Shown here one piece after another: positions 58,512 to 64,000 of a DNA stretch of 64,000 nt. Source of the DNA: Streptomyces phaeolivaceus. GTDB lineage: Bacteria > Actinomycetota > Actinomycetes > Streptomycetales > Streptomycetaceae. The stretch spans positions 2,418,001-2,482,000 of the forward strand of contig NZ_CP045096.1 in assembly GCF_009184865.1 (NCBI RefSeq), in the 5' to 3' direction. The notes under the pieces are model-generated. The model was not told the DNA's origin and ran no database searches. It was given only the letters and a program-made list of their open reading frames with translations. The first letter of the stretch is position 1. Each line of letters starts with the position of its first letter. Both the position numbers and the translations under genes were made by a program.

Positions 58512-59177
58512 ATGGCCGCCAAGACCAACAGCAGCGCGGAGCGCAAGGCACGCATCGAGACGATGCGTCGCGCCGAGCGCTCCCGTGAGCGCCGGAACCG
58601 GATCCTCACGATCGGCGCCAGCGTGCTGATAGTCGCCGGCCTCGTCGTGGGCGGGACGGTCCTGGTCCGCTCGCAGTCCGACGACAGCGACAGCAGCAGC
58701 ACGGCGAGCGACTCCAAGGCGAAGGGGAAGTGGGAGACCGGGTCGGACGGCGTCAAGACCTGGAGCACCAAGCTCACCCAGAACCATGTCACCAAGACCG
58801 TGGACTACCCGATGGAGCCGCCGGTGGGCGGCGACCACAACCCGGTCTGGCAGAACTGCAACGGTGACGTCTACGACAAGGCGATCAAGAACGAGAACGC
58901 CGTGCACTCCCTGGAGCACGGCGCGGTCTGGGTGACGTACAACGGCAAGGCCTCCGAGGCCGACGTCAAGGCGCTCGCGGAGAAGGTCAAGAAGACCCCG
59001 TACACGCTGATGAGCCCGGTCGACGACCAGAAGGACCCGATCATGCTCAGCGCCTGGGGCCACCAGCGCACGGTGACGAGCGCGAGCGACGCGAACGTCG
59101 ACAAGTTCCTGGAGACCTACGTCCAGGGCGAGCAGACGCCCGAGCCGGGTGCCGCGTGCACCAACGGCGTCTCCTGA
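58512..59177 (+). CDS. membrane-anchored DUF3105 protein
   Basis: A 221-residue protein. A basic cytoplasmic N-terminus (RKARIETMRRAERSRERRNR) is followed by one membrane helix at about residues 33-52 (ILTIGASVLIVAGLVVGGTVLV) and a Ser/Asp linker. The extracytoplasmic DUF3105 domain has YPMEPPVGGDHNPVWQNC, HSLEHGAVWVTY and SAWGHQRTV. Its His and Cys residues suggest metal, possibly copper, binding (inference). It is followed by a DUF305 gene 28 bp later, a common pairing. Confidence 0.9.
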   Translation: MAAKTNSSAERKARIETMRRAERSRERRNRILTIGASVLIVAGLVVGGTVLVRSQSDDSDSSSTASDSKAKGKWETGSDGVKTWSTKLTQNHVTKTVDYPMEPPVGGDHNPVWQNCNGDVYDKAIKNENAVHSLEHGAVWVTYNGKASEADVKALAEKVKKTPYTLMSPVDDQKDPIMLSAWGHQRTVTSASDANVDKFLETYVQGEQTPEPGAACTNGVS

Positions 59178-59205
59178 CGACGGCGGCACTGGCACAGTGG
59201 GAAGC

Positions 59206-59826
59206 ATGAAGCACATCGGTTGGATCGCCTCCGGCGCCGCGGCGGTACTCGTCGCGGCCGGGGCGATCACGTACGCGGTCGCCGACGGCGACGAGTCCGG
59301 GCTGACGGCCCCCGCCGCCGACTCCGCCGACGCGGGGTTCGCCCGGGACATGGCGGTCCATCACCAGCAGGCCGTCGAGATGTCGTACATCGTGCGCGAC
59401 CGGACGGACGACGAGGAGGTCCGGCGGCTCGCGTACGACATCGCGCAGACGCAGGCCAACCAGCGCGGCATGATGATCGGCTGGCTGGACCTGTGGGGGC
59501 TGCCGAAGGTGTCGTCGGCCGAGCCGATGTCCTGGATGGGCATGGGCGAGATGGCCTCCGGCGAGGACGGCTCGCTGATGCCGGGCATGGCCACCAATGC
59601 CGAGATGGAGAAGCTCGGCAAGCTCAACGGCAAGCAGGCCGAGATCTTCTTCCTGCAGTTGATGACCGACCACCACAAGGGCGGCATCCACATGGCCGAG
59701 GGCTGTGTCTCCAAGTGCGCGGTCGGCGTGGAGAAGAAGCTCGCGCAGGGCATGGTCAACGCCCAGGAGTCGGAGATCTCCCTGATGACGGGGATGCTCA
59801 AGGAGCGGGGTGCCGCGCCGCGGTGA
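59206..59826 (+). CDS. exported DUF305 protein
   Basis: A 206-residue exported protein. A signal or anchor helix (IGWIASGAAAVLVAAGAITYAVA) is followed by a four-helix ferritin-like domain with the paired DUF305 motifs FARDMAVHHQQAVEMS and FFLQLMTDHHKGGIHMAEG. The HHxxA and HHxG histidines and many Met residues suggest copper or other metal binding. It is probably in an operon with the DUF3105 gene. Confidence 0.92.
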   Translation: MKHIGWIASGAAAVLVAAGAITYAVADGDESGLTAPAADSADAGFARDMAVHHQQAVEMSYIVRDRTDDEEVRRLAYDIAQTQANQRGMMIGWLDLWGLPKVSSAEPMSWMGMGEMASGEDGSLMPGMATNAEMEKLGKLNGKQAEIFFLQLMTDHHKGGIHMAEGCVSKCAVGVEKKLAQGMVNAQESEISLMTGMLKERGAAPR

Positions 59827-59982
59827 CCCGGTGATTCCTTTGCGCGCACGGCTCCTTGGGGCTTCCATACGCTTCCATACGCGCGCTTGAGGGGTTCTTG
59901 GTCCACCCGTGCCCGCCCCCATTCCCTGGCATGAACGGTTCATCGCGAGAGTTGCGGCAACCGCATTCCAGGGGGTACATCC

Positions 59983-61953
59983 ATGCGAACCAAGAGGTCC
60001 GGGCGTGCCGCGCTGCTCGCCGCCGGTGTGCTCGTGCTCGGCATCCCCGCCGCACACGCCTCGACCGTCTCGACCGTCTCGACCGTCTCGACCGACCCGG
60101 GCCGGGACACACTCCGGGGCACCAGACCCGCGTGGGCCACGGCGAAGGCCGACGCGGGGGCCACGGCCGACAGTTCCAAGGTCTCCGCGCGCGTCTATCT
60201 CGCGGGCCGGGACGCGACGGGGCTCGCGGCGTACGCCGAGGCCGTGTCCGATCCGTCGTCGAAGTCGTACGGGAAGTTCCTGAGCCCGGCGCGGACACAG
60301 GCACGCTTCGGGGCGACCTCGGCGCAGGTCACGGCCGTGAGGAAGTGGCTGAAGGGCGCCGGGCTGACCGTCACCGGCACGAACCAGCGGTACATAGCGG
60401 TGACCGGTGAAGTCGCCGACGCCGAGCGGGCGTTCGGCACCCAGCTGCACAACTACCGCAAGAGCGGTCACACTTACCGCGCCCCGGCGAAGACGGCCTC
60501 CGCGCCCGCCGCCCTGAACGGGGCGGTCCTGACCGTGACAGGCCTGGACACCGCGCCCCACCGGGCCACCCATGACGACCAACTCCCGCCGCCGGACACG
60601 GTGTTCCGCAACGCCGGGCCCTTCTCCTCGTACTACGGCTCGACGACCGCGAGCACGCTGCCCGACGCGTACGGCACGAAGATCCCGTACGCGGTCAAGG
60701 GGTACACGGGCAAGCAGCTGCGGGCGGCGTACGGGGCGGGAAGCCGTACGGGCAAGGGGGTGCGGGTCGCGATCACGGACGCGTACGCCTCGCCGACGAT
60801 CGCCTCCGACGCGGCCACGTACGCGCGCAGGCACGGCGACACGGCCTACCGGAGCGGGCAGTTGCGGCAGGTGCTGCCGAAGCAGTACACGGCGACCGAG
60901 GAGTGCTCGGCGGCCAGCTGGTACGGCGAGGAGACGCTCGACGTCGAGGCCGTGCACGCGGTCGCGCCGGCCGCGGACATCACCTACGTCGCGGGCGCGT
61001 CCTGCCACGACGACGATCTGCTCGACGCGCTCGGGAAGATCGTCGACCGGCGTCTCGCCGACATCGTCTCCAACTCCTGGGGCGACATCGAGGCCAACCA
61101 GACCCCGGACCTCGCCGCCGCCTACGACCAGGTGTTCCAGCTGGGCGCGGTCGAGGGCATCGGTTTCTACTTCTCCTCCGGTGACGACGGCGACGAGGTC
61201 GCGAACACCGGCACCAAGCAGGTGGACACCCCGGCGAACTCGGCGTGGGTGACGGCGGTCGGCGGTACGTCGCTGGCGGTCGGCAAGGGCGACACGTACC
61301 GGTGGGAGACCGGCTGGGGCACGTTGAAGGCCACGCTGTCGGACGACGGCACGAGCTGGACGGACTTCCCGGGCGCCTTCACCTCCGGCGCGGGCGGCGG
61401 AACCAGCCGGACCGTGCCGCAGCCCTTCTACCAGCGGGGGCTCGTGCCGAAGGCGCTCGCCACGGCGAACGGGGGCGGGCCGATGCGCACGGTCCCGGAC
61501 ATCTCGGCGATCGCCGACCCGAACACCGGGTTCCTGATCGGGCAGACCCAGACGCTCCCCGAGGGCGGGCAGGGTTACGGCGAGTACCGGATCGGCGGCA
61601 CCTCGCTCGCCGCGCCGGTCGTCGCCGGTGTGCAGGCACTGGCCCAGGAGGCGCACGGCGGACGTCCGCTGGGGTTCGCCAACCCGGCGATCTACGCCCG
61701 GTACGCGGCCTCGGCGCAAGGCTCGTACGGGCCGAAGGTGTTCCACGACGTCACCGACGCCCCGGCGGGCGGCGGTGCCGGGCTCGCGGTGGCCCGCGTG
61801 GACTTCGTCAACGGCTACGACAGCGCCGACGGGCTCGCCACCTCCGTACGCACGCTCGGCGCCGACAGCTCGCTGCACGCCGTGCGCGGGTACGACGACG
61901 TGACCGGGGTGGGGTCGCCCGCGAAGGGTTACGTGGAGTCGTACCGCCGGTAG
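59983..61953 (+). CDS. secreted S53 family peptidase (sedolisin)
   Basis: A 656-residue exported acid protease made as a zymogen. The signal peptide ends near AAHAS, with a TVS repeat from a 9-bp DNA repeat. The pro-domain (about 60-190: KSYGKFLSPARTQARFG, NQRYIAVTGEVADAERAFG) is of the kumamolisin type. The catalytic Glu and Asp lie in YGEETLDVEAVHAVAP (about 313-317), the oxyanion Asp in FSSGDDGDE (about 400) and the nucleophilic Ser in GGTSLAAP (about 541). The C-terminal calcium site region (DVTGVGSP) is present. It is monocistronic. Confidence 0.94.
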   Translation: MRTKRSGRAALLAAGVLVLGIPAAHASTVSTVSTVSTDPGRDTLRGTRPAWATAKADAGATADSSKVSARVYLAGRDATGLAAYAEAVSDPSSKSYGKFLSPARTQARFGATSAQVTAVRKWLKGAGLTVTGTNQRYIAVTGEVADAERAFGTQLHNYRKSGHTYRAPAKTASAPAALNGAVLTVTGLDTAPHRATHDDQLPPPDTVFRNAGPFSSYYGSTTASTLPDAYGTKIPYAVKGYTGKQLRAAYGAGSRTGKGVRVAITDAYASPTIASDAATYARRHGDTAYRSGQLRQVLPKQYTATEECSAASWYGEETLDVEAVHAVAPAADITYVAGASCHDDDLLDALGKIVDRRLADIVSNSWGDIEANQTPDLAAAYDQVFQLGAVEGIGFYFSSGDDGDEVANTGTKQVDTPANSAWVTAVGGTSLAVGKGDTYRWETGWGTLKATLSDDGTSWTDFPGAFTSGAGGGTSRTVPQPFYQRGLVPKALATANGGGPMRTVPDISAIADPNTGFLIGQTQTLPEGGQGYGEYRIGGTSLAAPVVAGVQALAQEAHGGRPLGFANPAIYARYAASAQGSYGPKVFHDVTDAPAGGGAGLAVARVDFVNGYDSADGLATSVRTLGADSSLHAVRGYDDVTGVGSPAKGYVESYRR

Positions 61954-62054
61954 GGATCACGCGAGGGGGTGCGGGGCGTGCGGAGCGTGTGGGGCGTGCC
62001 AAACGTGGGGCGCCCCACACCCCATTGCGTCGCTCTGACGATTACACTGGGCCC

Positions 62055-63809
62055 GTGCCTCAACTTCGTCTCGCTTTGAATCAGATCGACTCGACGGTCG
62101 GCGACATCGCCGGTAACGCCGAGGCGGTGGTCCGCTGGACCCGGCACTCCGCCGAGCAGGGAGCGCACCTGGTGGCGTTCCCGGAGATGGTGCTGACCGG
62201 GTACCCCGTCGAGGACCTGGCGCTGCGCGGGTCCTTCGTGGAGGCATCGCGCGCCGCGCTGAAGGCGCTGGCCGCGCGGCTCGCCGAGGAGGGCCTCGGG
62301 GAGCTGCCGGTGGTCCTCGGCTACCTCGACCGCTCCGAGTCGGCCTCGCCGAGGTTCGGCCAGCCGGCGGGCGCCCCGCGCAACGCGGGGGCGGTGCTGC
62401 ACCGGGGCGAGGTGGCGCTCACCTACGCCAAGCACCACCTCCCCAACTACGGCGTGTTCGACGAGTTCCGCTACTTCGTGCCCGGCGACACCATGCCGGT
62501 GGTGCGGCTGCACGGCGTCGACATCGCCCTCGCCATCTGCGAGGACCTCTGGCAGGACGGCGGCCGGGTCCCGGCCGCCCGTTCCGCCGGGGCCGGGCTG
62601 CTGCTCTCGATCAACGCCTCGCCGTACGAGCGGGACAAGGACGACACGCGCCTTGAGCTGGTCCGCAAGCGCGCCCAGGAGGCGGGCTGCACGACCGCGT
62701 ATCTGGCGATGATCGGCGGCCAGGACGAGCTGGTCTTCGACGGCGACTCGATCGTCGTCGACCGGAACGGCGAAGTGGTCGCGCGGGCGCCGCAGTTCGC
62801 GGAGGGCTGCGTGGTCCTGGACCTGGACCTCCCGGCGGGCGCCGCCGAACCCGTGACGGGTGTCGTCGACGACGGGCTGCGCGTCGACCGCCTCGTCATC
62901 TCCGAGGAGCCGCTGCCCGCGTACGAGCCGGAGCTGACCGGCGGGTACGCGGAGCGCCTCGACGACGACGAGGAGGTGTACTCGGCGCTGGTGGTGGGCC
63001 TTCGGGCGTACGCCGCGAAGAACGGCTTCTCGTCCGTGCTGATCGGCCTCTCCGGCGGTATCGACTCCGCCCTCGTCGCGGCGATCGCCTGCGACGCGCT
63101 GGGCGCGCGGAACGTGTACGGCGTGTCCATGCCGTCGAAGTACTCCTCGGACCACTCCAAGGGCGACGCGGCGGAGCTGGCGCGCCGCACGGGCCTCAAC
63201 TTCCGGACCATCCCGATCGCCCCGATGTTCGACGCGTACATGGCGTCGACCGAGCTGACGGGCCTGGCGGAGGAGAACCTCCAGTCGCGGCTGCGCGGCA
63301 CGCTGCTGATGGCGATCTCCAACCAGGAGGGCCACATCGTGCTGGCCCCCGGCAACAAGTCGGAGCTGGCGGTGGGGTATTCGACGCTGTACGGCGACTC
63401 GGTGGGGGCGTACGGCCCCATCAAGGACGTGTACAAGACGTCGATCTTCCGGCTCGCCGAGTGGCGCAACCGGGCGGCGGCCGAGCGGGGCCAGACCCCG
63501 CCGATCCCCGAGAACTCCATCTCCAAGCCGCCGAGCGCGGAGCTGCGGCCCGGGCAGGTGGACACGGACTCCCTGCCGGACTATCCGGTGCTGGACGCGA
63601 TCCTGGAGCTGTACGTCGACCGGGACCAGGGGGCGGACGCGATCGTGGCCGCCGGGTTCGACCGTGAGCTGGTCGTCAAGACGCTGCGGATGGTCGACAC
63701 GGCCGAGTACAAGCGGCGGCAGTATCCGCCGGGGACGAAGATCTCGCCGAAGGGGTTCGGGAAGGACCGGCGGCTGCCTATCACCAATCGGTGGCGGGAG
63801 CGGGCGTAG
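62055..63809 (+). CDS. nadE: glutamine-dependent NAD+ synthetase
   Basis: A 584-residue enzyme for the last step of NAD synthesis, converting deamido-NAD to NAD with ammonia from glutamine. The N-terminal nitrilase-type glutaminase has its triad Glu44 (FPEMVLTGYP), Lys126 (YAKHHLPNYG) and Cys162 (AICEDLWQDGG). The C-terminal synthetase has the PP-loop LSGGIDSALVA at about 332 and the ends KSELAVGYSTLYGD and RRQYPPGTKISPKGFGKDRRLP. GTG 62055 has no ribosome site, but TACACT ends 6 bp upstream, so it is probably leaderless. It ends in a repeat module shared with the GH89 gene. Confidence 0.96.
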   Translation: MPQLRLALNQIDSTVGDIAGNAEAVVRWTRHSAEQGAHLVAFPEMVLTGYPVEDLALRGSFVEASRAALKALAARLAEEGLGELPVVLGYLDRSESASPRFGQPAGAPRNAGAVLHRGEVALTYAKHHLPNYGVFDEFRYFVPGDTMPVVRLHGVDIALAICEDLWQDGGRVPAARSAGAGLLLSINASPYERDKDDTRLELVRKRAQEAGCTTAYLAMIGGQDELVFDGDSIVVDRNGEVVARAPQFAEGCVVLDLDLPAGAAEPVTGVVDDGLRVDRLVISEEPLPAYEPELTGGYAERLDDDEEVYSALVVGLRAYAAKNGFSSVLIGLSGGIDSALVAAIACDALGARNVYGVSMPSKYSSDHSKGDAAELARRTGLNFRTIPIAPMFDAYMASTELTGLAEENLQSRLRGTLLMAISNQEGHIVLAPGNKSELAVGYSTLYGDSVGAYGPIKDVYKTSIFRLAEWRNRAAAERGQTPPIPENSISKPPSAELRPGQVDTDSLPDYPVLDAILELYVDRDQGADAIVAAGFDRELVVKTLRMVDTAEYKRRQYPPGTKISPKGFGKDRRLPITNRWRERA

Positions 63810-63824
63810 GCGCCGGGGGGATTT

Positions 63825-63977
63825 CGCCCCCGCCGCCCCTACCCGTCCCATCCTCAAGGGGCTGTGCCCCTTCGACCCCCCTTCGGCGCCTGATGGCTCG
63901 GGGGGGGTCGGTTCGTTGGCGGGTGCGGGTGGGCTGTGGTTGCTCGCGCAGTTCCCCGCGCCCCTTTGGGGCGGGGC
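63825..63977. repeat. dispersed repeat copy 4
   Basis: Bases 63825-63880 are 53/56 identical to the module after the GH89 gene and include its AAGGGGCTG hairpin. A G-rich stretch and the core CTCGCGCAGTTCCCCGCGCC (about 63944-63963) follow, then a short GGGGCGGGG. The long right arm of the other copies is missing; CGCGCCCC-TTT-GGGGCGGGG forms only a small hairpin. Confidence 0.8.
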
Positions 63978-64000
63978 TCAGACCCGTACCGTCTCCGACT
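63978..64000 (-). CDS. possible C-terminal end of a minus-strand gene
   Basis: On the minus strand the last bases read ...SETVRV followed by TGA at 63980-63978. Position after a terminator-like repeat and G/C third positions fit a gene end, but only seven codons are visible, so nothing can be said about the product. Confidence 0.25.

Overview
The window is chromosomal DNA of a Streptomyces or a very close actinomycete. It is very GC-rich, third codon positions are almost all G or C, and long antisense open frames shadow most genes. The gene set is also typical: glnA, glnII, glnE and a second glnA-like gene, a malEFG/aglA maltose cluster, GlnR-type operators and large secreted carbohydrate-active enzymes. 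Gene order resembles, from memory, the Streptomyces coelicolor glnA-glnII-malEFG-glnE region.

Layout. 0-5.8 kb: end of lipA, a small conserved ORF, a DUF4191 membrane protein, an RDD protein, glnA (GSI) behind a GlnR box, a small membrane protein and a HEAT-repeat protein. 5.8-10.9 kb: an accessory stretch with a frameshifted orphan tnpB, several short tandem repeats, an APH-like kinase, a three-branched inverted repeat and a secreted DUF4360 protein. 11-16.8 kb: ArsC-like protein, secreted protein, glnII (GSII) behind a second GlnR box, a hypothetical protein, a short upstream ORF followed by a GlnRII-like winged-helix regulator, and an SDR epimerase. 17-25.8 kb: secreted DUF1996 protein, lipoprotein, GH89 alpha-N-acetylglucosaminidase, a complete IS5-type element and a sigma-like membrane protein. 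25.8-28.6 kb: TetR regulator, tautomerase and receiver-SpoIIE phosphatase.

28.7-47.6 kb is a starch/maltose region: a giant secreted amylase-pullulanase, a GH62 arabinofuranosidase with a CebR-type operator, a secreted alpha-amylase, then a small accessory insertion (NTF2-like protein, LysR, broken XRE gene, DUF6879-like protein, hypothetical). It ends with aglA-malG-malF-malE on the minus strand and divergent malR. CTTGCAG-type half-sites lie in the malE-malR gap and near the amylase and pullulanase promoters. The inferred picture is secreted glucan breakdown, maltodextrin import by MalEFG, hydrolysis by AglA, and repression by MalR.

47.7-64 kb: PAP2 membrane protein, LysR with a divergent DMT exporter, glnE, several small enzymes, glnA2, DUF3105 and DUF305 proteins, an S53 peptidase, nadE, and possibly the last codons of a minus-strand gene. 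The nitrogen genes form a functional set. GlnR boxes precede glnA and glnII, GlnE would adenylylate GlnA at the conserved Tyr397, and GlnA2 has Trp where the target Tyr should be. No tRNA, rRNA or CRISPR was seen. The most unusual feature is a dispersed family of long inverted repeats after gene ends, one copy of which has become the C-terminus of an exporter.
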